This document shows, one piece after another, positions 11,599 to 20,642 of a stretch of 60,900 nucleotides of DNA (its first letter is position 1; the number at the start of each line of letters is the position of its first letter). The position numbers and the translations under genes were made by a program. Location: NCBI GenBank assembly GCA_043810615.1, contig JBDROA010000181.1, positions 1 through 60,900 of the forward strand, written 5' to 3'. This DNA comes from VGBK01 sp043810615. GTDB lineage: Bacteria > Actinomycetota > Acidimicrobiia > Spongiisociales > UBA11373. The notes beneath the pieces are model-generated. The model saw nothing but the letters and a program-made list of their open reading frames with translations, was not told the DNA's origin and searched no databases.

Positions 11599-11997
11599 GT
11601 GCGACGGCATCCGGCGGCGGCCGGCACCTGCGGGATCGGGCTCCTGGCCCTGGCGGCCCTGACGGCCGGCTGCGGCGGGCGGGCGGACGCCGGCGGCGTC
11701 GCCACCCTGGAAGGGACTGCGAACACCCCCACGGTGGCGGAACGGGCGGAAGGGAGCGAAGTGGACCTGGAGGAGGCCCTTCTCGCCTTCGCGGCCTGCA
11801 TGCGGGAGCACGGGTTAGACCTCCCCGACCCCGACTTCACGGTGGACGGCGTGGCGGGCATGGGCCGGGGCGGGCCGTTCCCCGGCATTGGCCTGGAGGT
11901 GTTCCAGGACCCCGCCTTCCAGGAGGCCAACGAGGCGTGCCGGGGCGTCTTCGCCGGCCTGCTTCCCCAGGGCGAGGACCCGCCGGGCGGGGGCTGA
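11599..11997 (+). CDS. Small lipoprotein of the FAACMREHG type
   Basis: A 132-residue predicted lipoprotein. From GTG 11599 the N terminus is VRRHP followed by a hydrophobic run and lipobox LTAGC; a start at GTG 11569 is also possible. The mature part carries FAACMREHGLDLPDPDF, a motif shared by many actinobacterial secreted proteins of unknown role, and a Gly/Pro tail. It follows btuD by 51 bases but has no evident link to B12 uptake. Confidence 0.7.
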   Translation: MRRHPAAAGTCGIGLLALAALTAGCGGRADAGGVATLEGTANTPTVAERAEGSEVDLEEALLAFAACMREHGLDLPDPDFTVDGVAGMGRGGPFPGIGLEVFQDPAFQEANEACRGVFAGLLPQGEDPPGGG

Positions 11998-12071
11998 GCG
12001 CCGTCCCGGCCGGCCGGACCAACTGCGCCGGCCCCGCCGGGGCCCGACGCCTGCCCGCTAGCCTCCCCACG

Positions 12072-12989
12072 GTGGGTGGAGGCAGGAGGGTTGTCGTCTT
12101 CTTAGCCGTGGTGGTGGCCACCCTGGCGGCGGGACCGCGCCCGGCTGCGGCCGCCTCCCCGGAGTCGCGCCTCGAACGGGTGACGGCTGCCCTGGAGCGG
12201 GAGACCGATCGCCTGCAGCGCCTCGGCGCGGGCCCCCGGGTGGGTGGGGCCGATTGGGCGGTGGACGTCCAGGCGTACCTCACCGTCGTGGAAGTTCGGG
12301 TGTGGCGCTGGCGGGCGGCGGCCTCCGAGGCCCTGGGGAGCCAACTCGGGGCCACCGTCTCGACCGAGGTGCAGGCATCCGCCGGCCCGTTCTGTCCGAT
12401 CCCCGCCCTGGGCCTGGTGGCGAACGACGCCGCCGAGGTCGTCCGCCTGCGGCCGGTGCTGGCCGACTGGGCGGCCTACCGGCGTGCCCTGGGGCGGGTG
12501 CTGGGCCTGCTGGAGGCGCTGCGGGCCTCCTCCGCCCCCGGCATCGCCGGCCTGCTGCCCCCGGGCCGGGTCTGTCCGGTCGCCGGACCGCTCCGCTTCG
12601 AGCCCACCTGGGGGGAGGAGCGGCCCTGGGGGCGCGCCCACAAGGGCGAGGACCTCCACGCCGAGCGCGGCACGCCCCTGGTTGCCATCGAGAGCGGGAC
12701 CATCGTGCAGTCGGGATGGCACTGGTCCGGGGGCTTCGGGGTCTACCTCGACGGCTACTACAGCGGGGACGTCTACTACTACGCCCACATGACCTGGACC
12801 GCTCCCGGGATCCGCCCCGGGGCGGTGGTCGAGGTGGGGGACCTGCTCGGTTGGGTGGGGTCCACGGGCAACGCCGACTCCCCCCACCTGCACCTGGGGT
12901 GGATCCCCGACAACCCGGGCCGGTGGGTGGACCTGGAGGGCCTGGCCGACCCCTACCCGCTGCTCGCCGGCCTCTGCGGCTCGGGCTAG
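12072..12989 (+). CDS. Secreted M23 (LytM) family metallopeptidase
   Basis: Probable peptidoglycan endopeptidase, 305 residues. An N-terminal signal (hydrophobic VVVFLAVVVATLAAGPRPAAAA) is followed by a helical, possibly coiled stretch, then a C-terminal LytM domain. The zinc-site pattern is present: HKGEDLHA near residue 195 and HLHLGW near residue 279, with a YAHM segment between. The start at GTG 12072 gives an Arg-containing signal peptide; no strong ribosome site is seen. It converges on surE and their ends overlap by four bases. The upstream part of this open frame overlaps btuD and is not coding. Confidence 0.85.
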   Translation: MGGGRRVVVFLAVVVATLAAGPRPAAAASPESRLERVTAALERETDRLQRLGAGPRVGGADWAVDVQAYLTVVEVRVWRWRAAASEALGSQLGATVSTEVQASAGPFCPIPALGLVANDAAEVVRLRPVLADWAAYRRALGRVLGLLEALRASSAPGIAGLLPPGRVCPVAGPLRFEPTWGEERPWGRAHKGEDLHAERGTPLVAIESGTIVQSGWHWSGGFGVYLDGYYSGDVYYYAHMTWTAPGIRPGAVVEVGDLLGWVGSTGNADSPHLHLGWIPDNPGRWVDLEGLADPYPLLAGLCGSG

Positions 12990-13774
12990 AACCCGAGGGC
13001 GGCGCGCAACCCTGCGGGCATGTCGGCCGTGTGGACGGCCCGGAGCGGGGTGATGGCGATGCACCCCTCGGCCGACGCCTGCACGTCCGTGCCCTCGGGC
13101 GGGGAGAAGTGGTTCAGGTACCCACGGTAGTCGTGGCGGTACTCGCCGTCGGCGACCCGGCTGAAGAGGCGGTCGTAGCCCACGTCGGCCACCCGGGTGA
13201 GGCGGCGGGGGGTGTCCGCGTCGGCGTCGTCGGGTAGGGTCACGTTCAGCACCACTCCCTGCGGGGCCCCGGCCAGCACCGGGGCGGCGATGGCGGCGGC
13301 CACCGCGGAGAGCCGCTCCCACATGGCGGTCGACTCGGGGCGCAGGGACCACACCCGCCACTCCGTCCAGGGCCGGCTCCGGCTCTGGGTGGAGAAGGCC
13401 ACGGCGTCCACGCCCCCGATGGCGGCCTCCAGGGCGGCCCCGACGGTGCCGCTCGACTGGATGTAGGCCGAGCCGTGGTTGTACCCGGCGTTGATGCCCG
13501 AGACCACCAGCCGGGGCGGGTCGTCGAACAGGGCGTGGAGGCCCAGTTGGACGCAGTCGGCGGGATAGCCGCCGACTGCGTGCACCTCGATGCCGTCGCG
13601 CTCCACGACGCGCACCCGGACGGGCTCGAAGCGGGTAATGGCCTTGCCCACCCAGGAGCGCTCACCGTCGGGGGCCACCACGCGGATCGGGCCCAGGGTG
13701 GCGATGGCCCGGGCCAGGGCCGGCAGGGAGGGGACGTCGATGCCGTCGTCGTTGGTGACCAGGATCCAATCCAC
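12986..13774 (-). CDS. surE: 5'/3'-nucleotidase SurE
   Basis: Metal-dependent nucleoside monophosphatase (survival protein SurE), 262 residues. The N-terminal metal-binding motif is VTNDDGID, followed by VVAPDGERSW, the SGINAGYN motif and GTVGAALEAA, all characteristic of the family. The start is GTG 13774, which puts the first strand DWILVTNDDG at the expected position. The frame continues upstream without family sequence. No convincing ribosome site is visible. Confidence 0.93.
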   Translation of the reverse strand: MDWILVTNDDGIDVPSLPALARAIATLGPIRVVAPDGERSWVGKAITRFEPVRVRVVERDGIEVHAVGGYPADCVQLGLHALFDDPPRLVVSGINAGYNHGSAYIQSSGTVGAALEAAIGGVDAVAFSTQSRSRPWTEWRVWSLRPESTAMWERLSAVAAAIAAPVLAGAPQGVVLNVTLPDDADADTPRRLTRVADVGYDRLFSRVADGEYRHDYRGYLNHFSPPEGTDVQASAEGCIAITPLRAVHTADMPAGLRAALGF

Positions 13775-13866
13775 GGGGAGGACGATAGGCGGGCTACGGC
13801 GCCACTCCGGCGGGGCGGAGCGCGGGAGTCGGCGTTCGGTGTGAGGTGTGCGCCTGGTACCGATGA

Positions 13867-13902
13867 CATCGCCCCCCGGTGGGATCTCGCCGGGGGGCGA
13901 TG
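13867..13902 (-). terminator. Hairpin terminator candidate after the sigma/anti-sigma operon
   Basis: Perfect 13-base inverted repeat CATCGCCCCCCGG (13867-13879) and its complement (13890-13902) with a 10-base loop, just past the stop of the anti-sigma gene. There is no T-run, so termination may need other factors. Confidence 0.6.
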
Positions 13903-13923
13903 GAGAGGGAGCGAGAGGTCGCT

Positions 13924-14733
13924 CTAGGGCAGGGTGGGGAAACCGCCGGGCGGTTCGGGGAGTTCGTCGGGGGGCCCGGCGGGGGTGCTGACGGGTGGGG
14001 CGGGCAGGTCGTCGGGCGGTCCGGGCAGGTCGTCGGGCGAGCCCAACCCTGTGGAGAGCTCCTGGGCCTGTGCCGCCACGGCGAGGCCGAAGTCCGTGCC
14101 CGTCAGTTCTGTGGTGCTCATCCAGAGGAGCATCTCGGCGACGGCCTGGCGGACCTCGTCGGCGTCTCCCTCGTCGTTGCTCAAGACGGCTTCGGCGGCG
14201 GCCAGGAGAGCGTCGGCGGCCCCGGTGCCTTCGCTCTCGGTGGCGAGAGCGTCGGCGGCGTGCTCCAGGGCGGCGGCGGGGCGCCCCGCGCCGGCGAGAG
14301 CCAGGGCCTCGTCGAGGCGCTCGGGGAGGCCGCCGGCACCGATGCCTACCCGTTCCGCGGCTCGGTCGATGCCGTAGAGGGCGTTGCCGGGGGCAGACCA
14401 ATCAGAAGCCACGGCCACTCCGGCCATCGTGAAGAACAGCAGCAGGGTGGTCAGCCCGGCAGCGATCCTACGCTTCGTCCACATGGGTTGTCTCCTCAGG
14501 GTCGGGCGAGTGGCGACTGCCCCGACCGGTGCAGCGAGGGGGGGGGCGGTGGAGCGAACGATCTCGGCGGCGTGGGTTACCATGTCGGCCGCGTGCGCCG
14601 CGGAGGGGCGGTGGTCGCCCAGGTCCCGCAGCCTCTCGAAGAGGGGTTCCAGCCGCGCGAGTTCCTCACTCTGCGGGGTCTCCCCGCAGAGGAAGTGTTC
14701 GATATCCTGGTCGGAGGGTTCGTTGTCGGCCAT
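13924..14733 (-). CDS. Anti-sigma factor-like membrane protein (DUF5667-like)
   Basis: A 269-residue protein from ATG 14733, which has GGGGG five bases upstream; a TTG at 14763 overlapping the sigma stop is the alternative. A cytoplasmic N-terminal part (DIEHFLCGETPQSEEL) precedes one membrane helix (IAAGLTTLLLFFTMAGVAVA). The outer part contains APGNALYGIDRAAERVGIG, resembling DUF5667 domains found beside ECF sigma factors, and a Pro-rich tail. It directly follows the ECF sigma gene, so sequestration of that sigma is the likely role (inference). Confidence 0.75.
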   Translation of the reverse strand: MADNEPSDQDIEHFLCGETPQSEELARLEPLFERLRDLGDHRPSAAHAADMVTHAAEIVRSTAPPLAAPVGAVATRPTLRRQPMWTKRRIAAGLTTLLLFFTMAGVAVASDWSAPGNALYGIDRAAERVGIGAGGLPERLDEALALAGAGRPAAALEHAADALATESEGTGAADALLAAAEAVLSNDEGDADEVRQAVAEMLLWMSTTELTGTDFGLAVAAQAQELSTGLGSPDDLPGPPDDLPAPPVSTPAGPPDELPEPPGGFPTLP

Positions 14734-14759
14734 GTCGCCCCCGTAATCGCACGAAGTGC

Positions 14760-15311
14760 TCAAAGGGTTACTCCCCCCAGGACGACGATCCTCTGCAAGG
14801 CACGCACGGCCCGTCGCTGCAAGGCCTTGACTGCGCCGACGCGCTTGCCAACGACCCGGGCCGTCTCTTCGAGGGTGAGGCCGGCGACGATGCGTAGCGA
14901 CAGTACATCGCGCTGGTCGTCGGTCAGCAGCGCCAGGGCGGACTGGATCTCCCCGGTTACGAGGGCGTCGATAGCCTCCTGCTCGGCATCGCCGCCGGCG
15001 CGGGAGGCGGCTGCGGTCCAGGTGGTCGTCTCGGGCCGGCGGGAGCGGCGGCGCCGCAGGTCGATGAGGCGGCGGTGGGCGATCACGAACACCCAGGATC
15101 GGAAGGCAGCCTCGTCACCTTCGAAGCGGCGCAGGGAGCGAGCCACCTGGTAGAAGACCTCTGCAGCGGCGTCGTCGGGATCGGGGGCGCCGCGGGAGGC
15201 GAGGTACCCGGTGAGCGGGCCGACCAGATCGCGGTACAGCGCGGACCAGGCCCACTCGGCGCCCTCTTTGGCGGCGGCGAGGGTGGTGGCGAAGCCTTCG
15301 CCTATCGGCAT
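14760..15311 (-). CDS. ECF-type RNA polymerase sigma factor
   Basis: A 183-residue sigma-70 family factor from ATG 15311. Region 2 is AAAEVFYQVARSLRRFEG...SWVFVIAHRRLIDLRRRR. Region 4 is LTDDQRDVLSLRIVAGLTLEETARVVGKRVGAVKALQRR, a typical helix-turn-helix. It is followed immediately by a membrane anti-sigma candidate, the common ECF arrangement. An upstream extension to 15392 is open but does not look like the family. The target regulon cannot be read from this window. Confidence 0.9.
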   Translation of the reverse strand: MPIGEGFATTLAAAKEGAEWAWSALYRDLVGPLTGYLASRGAPDPDDAAAEVFYQVARSLRRFEGDEAAFRSWVFVIAHRRLIDLRRRRSRRPETTTWTAAASRAGGDAEQEAIDALVTGEIQSALALLTDDQRDVLSLRIVAGLTLEETARVVGKRVGAVKALQRRAVRALQRIVVLGGVTL

Positions 15312-15534
15312 GACGTCGACGGTGCTCCGGGGTCGGGGTGCTTCACCAAACCAGTAGCCGGCATCGGCACCGCAGCATCGCGATCCGAGCACAGCCGCGG
15401 TCCAACTCGCAGGGTGCGCATCAGGATGAGGACCTTAGCGGCGCGGTTTGGTCGGGCCCGGCTCGCCGGCCGGGTCGGGAACCCCGAACCGGCCGCGGGC
15501 TGTCATAGAGTGGACGAGTCCCCCTGGAGGAGCC

Positions 15535-17766
15535 ATGCGCCGGGCCATCATCACCGTTGCCTTCCTCGGCCTGGTCGCCGCCGCCTGTTCGGCGCCGACC
15601 GGCGAAGGCGCCACCACCACCACGGGGCCGGGAGGTCCCGGCACCACGTTCCCCTCCGGTTCCCCCAGCGGGATCACCGGCATCGCCGGCACCTTCGACC
15701 CGGGGTCGGTGCGCTTCGTGGCCGCCCTGCAGCGCTTCGACTCCTGTGACGCCCTCCTCGGCTACTTCCGCACCGAGGCCCTGGCCCGGGTGGGCCCCTA
15801 CGGCCTCAGCGGCGGCCCTACCTACTACCCGGGCCCCTGGTTGGCCGACCGCATGGCCGAGGCGGGGACGATCCCTGCCACCACCATGGCTCTCCTGGCC
15901 CCGACGGCGGGTGAGGGGACATCCAACGGCTACTCCACCACCAACGTGCAGGTGGCCGGGGTGGACGAGCCCGACACCATCAAGACCGACGGGGAGCGCA
16001 TCCTCACCGTCCTCAACGGCACCCTCTACTACGTCGAAGTCGACAGCGGCACCGCCCGCCTCGCCGGGGCGCTGCCCCTGGAGGGCGGGTGGGACCATCG
16101 CTTCTTCATGGCGGGCGACCGGGCTCTGGTCTTTTCCCAGGGCGACGCCTACGCCGTGCCCCTCCTGGAAGCGGCCGCGTCGATCATGCCCACCTGGACC
16201 GGCCCGGTGACCCTGGTGCAGGAGGTCGACCTGTCCGACCCGGCGCAGATGCGGGTGACCCGCACGCTGCGCATCGAGGGCCGCTACCTCAGCGCCCGGG
16301 CCATCGACGGCACGGTGCGGGCGGTGATCTCCTCGTACCCCGCCGACCTCCCCTTCGTGTACCCGAGCAGCCCGGCCGCCGAGGCTCTGGCCCTGGAGTC
16401 CAATCGCCGGGTCATCGAGCAATCCACCCTCGAGGACTGGCTGCCCTCCTACACGCTGTTCGCCGGGAACGAGGTCATGGAGCAGGGCCTGCTGGCCGAC
16501 TGCGAGCAGACCCATCGCCCCGCCGAGTTCGCCGGCTTCGACACTCTGTCGGTGCTCACGCTGGACCTCGACGGGCGCCTCGACCCGTCGGCAGCCGCGG
16601 CGGTCATCGCCCAGGGGGAGACGGTGTACGCCTCCACGGAGCGGCTGTACGTGGCCACCAACGTCTGGGTGCCGGGTGAACTGATCGGCGACGCCCGCCT
16701 GGCCCCACTGGAGGAGGACTACTCCACCGCCCTCCACGCCTTCGACATCACCGGCGACGGCCCGGCCCGCTACCTGGCGTCGGGCGCGGTGGACGGCCAC
16801 CTGCTCAACCAGTTCTCCATGGACGAGTACGAGGGGCACCTGCGGGTGGCGACCACCGATGGCGCCCCCTGGAGCAGCACCGACACCTCGAAGAGCGCGG
16901 TGAGCGTCCTGGCCATCGACGGCGGCACCCTGGTCGAAGTGGGCCGGGTGGGCGACCTGGGCCGGGGCGAGAGTATCTACTCGGTGCGCTTCGTGGGCCC
17001 CACCGGCTACGTGGTGACCTTCCGCCAGACCGACCCGCTCTACGTGGTGGACCTGCGCGACCCCGCCGCCCCCCGGGTGTCGGGCGAACTGAAGATCACC
17101 GGCTACTCCGCCTACCTGCACCCCTTGGACGAAGGGCGCCTGCTCGGGGTGGGCCGGGAGGCCACCGAGGACGGCCGGGTGACCGGCGCCAAGGTGACCC
17201 TGTTCGACGTGTCGGACCCGGCGAACCCCCGGGCGATCGACAGTTGGCAACTGGCCGACGGCTACACCGACGTGGAGTACGACCACCTGGCCTTCCTGTA
17301 CTGGGCGCCCGAGGAGATCGTGGTGCTGCCCATGCAGGACTGGTCGAGCAACTTCGCGGGCGCGATCGTCCTGAAGACCGACGACGGCCTGCGCGAGGTG
17401 GGCCAGGTCAGCCACGAGCCCGACGAGGCCCCGGCCGGCACGGACTGCCGCCGGGTGGACTTCGGGGAAGCCGAGGAGATGGTGGTCCAGCTATGCGGCC
17501 CAGAGGAGGAGGGTGGCTTCAGCGGCTACTACTGCGAGGTCACCCCGGCCGAGGCAGTGGCCGAGATGCTGGCCGCCTACGGGGTGGGGGATGTCGAGGT
17601 GGCCCCCGACGAGCGCCTCGAGGTCTGCTGGCCCGAGTACTACGGGGCGGCGCAGATCACCCGCTCCCTGGTGATCGGCGACACCCTGTGGACCCTTTCC
17701 TGGCAGGGCCTCCAGGGCAACGACCTGGACGGCCTGGCGGTCGTCGGCAAGGTGCGCCTGGGGTGA
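15535..17766 (+). CDS. Beta-propeller domain lipoprotein (PF09826-like)
   Basis: Secreted, lipid-anchored 743-residue protein. ATG 15535 has GGAGGAG directly upstream; the signal ends in lipobox VAAAC and a Thr/Gly linker follows. The segment NVQVAGVDEPDTIKTDGERI is diagnostic for the actinobacterial and archaeal secreted beta-propeller family. Propeller-like repeats such as YVVDLRDPAAPRVSGELKI follow. The biochemical function of the family is unknown. It is divergent from the ECF sigma gene, and its stop overlaps the next start (GTGA). Confidence 0.85.
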   Translation: MRRAIITVAFLGLVAAACSAPTGEGATTTTGPGGPGTTFPSGSPSGITGIAGTFDPGSVRFVAALQRFDSCDALLGYFRTEALARVGPYGLSGGPTYYPGPWLADRMAEAGTIPATTMALLAPTAGEGTSNGYSTTNVQVAGVDEPDTIKTDGERILTVLNGTLYYVEVDSGTARLAGALPLEGGWDHRFFMAGDRALVFSQGDAYAVPLLEAAASIMPTWTGPVTLVQEVDLSDPAQMRVTRTLRIEGRYLSARAIDGTVRAVISSYPADLPFVYPSSPAAEALALESNRRVIEQSTLEDWLPSYTLFAGNEVMEQGLLADCEQTHRPAEFAGFDTLSVLTLDLDGRLDPSAAAAVIAQGETVYASTERLYVATNVWVPGELIGDARLAPLEEDYSTALHAFDITGDGPARYLASGAVDGHLLNQFSMDEYEGHLRVATTDGAPWSSTDTSKSAVSVLAIDGGTLVEVGRVGDLGRGESIYSVRFVGPTGYVVTFRQTDPLYVVDLRDPAAPRVSGELKITGYSAYLHPLDEGRLLGVGREATEDGRVTGAKVTLFDVSDPANPRAIDSWQLADGYTDVEYDHLAFLYWAPEEIVVLPMQDWSSNFAGAIVLKTDDGLREVGQVSHEPDEAPAGTDCRRVDFGEAEEMVVQLCGPEEEGGFSGYYCEVTPAEAVAEMLAAYGVGDVEVAPDERLEVCWPEYYGAAQITRSLVIGDTLWTLSWQGLQGNDLDGLAVVGKVRLG

Positions 17767-18901
17767 GCCCCCTGCTCCGGCAGAAGATCGGGGCGGCGGC
17801 GGCAGCCGCCGCCCTGGCTTGTCTGCCTGCCGCCTGCGGCGGGGGCGAGGGCTCACCGCCCACCACGGCCTCGACGACCACCGCGGCGTCCCCTACCTCT
17901 GCGGTTGCGACGGTGCCGCCGCGACGGCCGCCGGGTTGCAGCGAGAACTGGCCGACTTCGTGGCCGCCTCCACCACGGCGGGGGTGAGCGCCGCCGTGCT
18001 CTGGCCCGACGGGGCCTCCTGGGAGGGTGCGGCCGGCTTCGCCGACGAGGCGGCGGGGGGGGCGCTGACCCCGGGTGACACGATGCGCATCGCCAGCACC
18101 ACCGAGGCCTTCACCGCGGCGGTGGCGCTGCAACTGGTGGACGAAGGAGCGGTGGGCCTGGACCAGGCGGTGGCGCCCCTCCTTCCCGGCCTGGGCCTCG
18201 ACGAGGCGCTGACCCTGCGGCACCTCCTGGGGCATCGCTCCGGGCTGTGGAACTTCACTCTCGACGCCGGGGTCGACTCGGCGGTCCAGTCCTGGGATCC
18301 CGTCCGGGTGGTGGCGGCGGCCGTGGCGCGAGGGCAGGTCTTCCCTCCGGGGAGCCACTTCGCCTACTCCAACACCAACTTCGCGGTGGCGGGCCTGTTG
18401 ATCGAGGCGCTCACCGGGAACCCGGCCGAGGCCGAGATCCGCGCCCGCCTGCTGGTCCCGCTGGGCTGTGCCGCTACCTTCATGGGCGGGTACGAGGCCG
18501 GTGAGGTGACCGCGGCGCCCTACGGCAACCCGGCGGCGGAAGAGGGCTACCTGGGGAGCGACACGTCGTCGTGGACGGCGGGCAGCCTGGTCTCCACCCC
18601 GGCCGACCTGGTGCGCTTCGGCGCCGCCCGGTTCGACGGGCGGTTGACCTCGGAGGAGAGCCTCCGGGCCATGACCGCGCCGCAGGGCGTTGCCGGGGAG
18701 GCGGCGCACTACGGTCTCGGGGTGGAGCTGCTCGAGATCGCCGGGCGCTCGGCCTGGGGCCACCGCGGGGGCATGCCCGGGTACCTGTCGGCCCTCTTCT
18801 TCTTCCCCGACTCCGGGGTGACGGTGGCGCTGACCGCCGACGACTGGCGGGGAGGGGATTTCATGGAAGTGTTCGCCCGCCTCGTGGATCTGGCCCTCTG
18901 A
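17763..18901 (+). CDS. Serine-hydrolase/beta-lactamase-like lipoprotein, frameshifted, catalytic Lys lost
   Basis: The gene seems split between two frames. GTG 17763 overlaps the previous stop and starts a lipoprotein signal (lipobox LPAAC, then a Thr-rich linker) in one frame. The hydrolase domain (AGLQRELADFVAAST onward) lies in the -1 frame. The switch is near 17905-17940 and is best explained by one missing base. The domain resembles class C beta-lactamase/S12 proteins, with YSN (AYSNTNF) and HRG (GHRGGMPGY). The nucleophile motif SxxK reads STTE (RIASTTEAFTA), so the general base Lys is Glu. It may be a decaying gene or a pseudoenzyme; a sequencing error could explain only the frameshift. 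Confidence 0.75.
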
Positions 18902-18948
18902 GCCGTTCGCCCCTGGCGGGGCAGGACCCCGCAGGGTGGACTACCCCC

Positions 18949-20115
18949 GTGGACGGGCGCTTCGCCGTGGTGGTCGTGGGGTCCCCGGGGCACGGGGCCG
19001 AGCAGGTGGCCGCGCTGGTGGCGCCCTATCTGGCGGTTCTGGAGGAGGCCGGGGGCGGGCGGGTCGCCTCGCCTCAGGCGGCGGGGGGCCGGCCGCTTCT
19101 CTTCCTGGTGGCCACCGGCGGAAGCGAAAGGGCCCTGCTCGACCTCTGGGCCGGCTCGGGGCCGCTCTTCCTGGTGGCCCACCCGGGGCACAACTCCCTC
19201 CCCGCCGCCCTGGAGGCCCTGGCGGGGGTGCGGCGGCGGGGGGGACGGGGACGCATCCTCTACCTGGACGGGCCGGGCGACGCCGCGGGCCGGGCGGCGG
19301 CGGTGGCCGCGGTGAACGACCTGGAGGCGGCCGCGGCCCTGCGCCGGTCCCGCCTGGGGCTGGTGGGGCCCCCGTCCGACTGGCTGGTGGCCTGCCGTGC
19401 CGACCCCGGGGTGGTGCGCCGGGTGTGGGGCCCCGAGGTGGTGGCGGTAGGCATGGAGCGGTTCCTGGCCTCCTGCCGCGCCGCCGCGGTGGAGGGCTCG
19501 GCCGGCGGCGGGGTGGAGTCCGCCTTGCGAGCCCTGGTGCGGGAGGAGCACCTGGACGCCGTTGCCGTGCGCTGCTTCGACCTCATCGGGGCCCTGGAGG
19601 CCACCGGCTGCCTGGCCCTCTCCGCCCTCAACGACGACGGGGTGGTGGCCGGCTGCGAGGGCGACGTGCCCTCGGCCCTGGCCATGCTGTGGGTGCGCCG
19701 CGTGCTGGGGTCCGCCTCATGGATGGCCAACCCGGCCCGCCTCGATGTCGTCGCCGGTACGGTGACCCTGGCCCACTGCACCGTGCCTCGCCTCCTGGTG
19801 AGCGGGGTGCGAGTGGACACCCACTTCGAGTCGGGGCTGGGGCAGGCCCTGGCGGGGGACTTCCCCCCGGGGCCGGTGACCCTGCTGCGCGTCGGCGGAA
19901 TCGGCCTGGAGCGCCTCTGGCTCGAGGAAGGGGAGGTGGTCTCCTCGGGATCCGAGCCCGACCTGTGCCGCACCCAGGCCACGGTTCGCCTCGGCCCGGG
20001 GGTGGTCGAAAGCCTGCTCACCGACCCACTGGGGAACCACGTGGTCCTGGTGCCGGGGCACCACGGCGCCCGCCTGAGATCGTGGTGGGAACTGTTCGTG
20101 GTCTCGTCTCCCTAG
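18949..20115 (+). CDS. L-fucose/L-arabinose isomerase-like protein
   Basis: A 388-residue protein related to the C-terminal part of L-fucose isomerase (COG2407-like). The segment GCEGDVPSALAMLWV carries the conserved Glu-containing motif, VTLAHCTVP matches the late His motif, and GNHVVLVPGHHGARLRSWWEL is the usual C-terminal signature. GTG 18949 has an AGGGTGGA ribosome-site candidate. The expected Asp after the CEGD helix appears as Asn (SWMANPARLD), so catalytic status is uncertain. It has no clear sugar pathway neighbours. Confidence 0.7.
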   Translation: MDGRFAVVVVGSPGHGAEQVAALVAPYLAVLEEAGGGRVASPQAAGGRPLLFLVATGGSERALLDLWAGSGPLFLVAHPGHNSLPAALEALAGVRRRGGRGRILYLDGPGDAAGRAAAVAAVNDLEAAAALRRSRLGLVGPPSDWLVACRADPGVVRRVWGPEVVAVGMERFLASCRAAAVEGSAGGGVESALRALVREEHLDAVAVRCFDLIGALEATGCLALSALNDDGVVAGCEGDVPSALAMLWVRRVLGSASWMANPARLDVVAGTVTLAHCTVPRLLVSGVRVDTHFESGLGQALAGDFPPGPVTLLRVGGIGLERLWLEEGEVVSSGSEPDLCRTQATVRLGPGVVESLLTDPLGNHVVLVPGHHGARLRSWWELFVVSSP

Positions 20116-20265
20116 GGGGAGTGTCCGGTCTTGGAGGCGAGGGGGGTGCTTGTCTGAGGCCGACGGGTGCGGAGGGGAACACGCAACCCCTACGGATCCG
20201 CGATGGCTCGTCGCCACCTCCCCCTTGGGAGGAGGAGAGGCCGCCGGTCGGGGAGGTGACAGCGC

Positions 20266-20284
20266 GTCACCCTGGGGTGCTGCC
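20266..20284 (+). repeat. Direct repeat copy 1 (toxin-cassette boundary)
   Basis: GTCACCCTGGGGTGCTGCC. The identical 19 bases occur at 20937-20955, and similarity continues for about 15 bases further (CGCAA...CACG). Copy 1 lies upstream of the Phd/RelE module. Confidence 0.75.
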
Positions 20285-20359
20285 TCGCAATGTCACGATA
20301 CGGCGCGCCGTCTCCCGACGCTCTCGAACGGAAGGCTTCCGCAAGGAGCCAGCGCGTGG

Positions 20360-20369
20360 CACAATTGTG
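20360..20369 (+). promoter_or_regulatory. Palindrome CACAATTGTG overlapping a leaderless -10 box
   Basis: Perfect 10-base palindrome ending 3 bases before the antitoxin ATG. Its left half, CACAAT, can serve as a -10 element that puts transcription start at or next to the ATG. An autorepressor bound here would block its own promoter, as Phd-type antitoxins do (family knowledge). No ribosome site is present. Confidence 0.5.
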
Positions 20370-20372
20370 GCC

Positions 20373-20642
20373 ATGTCGAGCGAGTCCCTCCGATCGGTGC
20401 GTGACCGGTTCTCCGAGTTCGTCGACCGAGTGCAACACCAGCACGAACGCGTGGTCGTCACACGCAACGGAACGCCGGCTGCCGTGCTGATCAGCCCCGG
20501 CGACCTTGAGTCGCTCGAGGAGACCCTCGCCGTGCTCGGTGACTCCGAAGCGGTCGCCGAACTGGTCGAGGCTCACCGTGCCTATCTCGAGGGGGGCATC
20601 GTCCGGGGAACGGAGGCAGTCAGGGCTCTTCGACCCCGGTGA
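20373..20642 (+). CDS. Phd/YefM-family antitoxin
   Basis: An 89-residue antitoxin with SLRSVRDRFSEFVDRVQ and the family motif VVVTRNGTPAAVLISPGDLESLEETL. The N-terminal half would dimerise and bind the operator; the C-terminal helix would wrap the toxin. ATG 20373 lies just after the palindrome and has no ribosome site, suggesting a leaderless message. The stop overlaps the toxin GTG by four bases, as in tightly coupled modules. The open frame upstream of the ATG is not coding. Confidence 0.9.
   Translation: MSSESLRSVRDRFSEFVDRVQHQHERVVVTRNGTPAAVLISPGDLESLEETLAVLGDSEAVAELVEAHRAYLEGGIVRGTEAVRALRPR

Noticed and set aside
10701..12071. Upstream part of the open frame that ends in the M23 peptidase
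   Set aside because: It lies over btuD and a lipoprotein gene in another frame and lacks any recognisable domain; only the end from 12072 is real.
15421..17415. 664-codon minus frame opposite the beta-propeller lipoprotein
   Set aside because: Repetitive Val/Gly/His composition typical of antisense shadows; no signal or motif.
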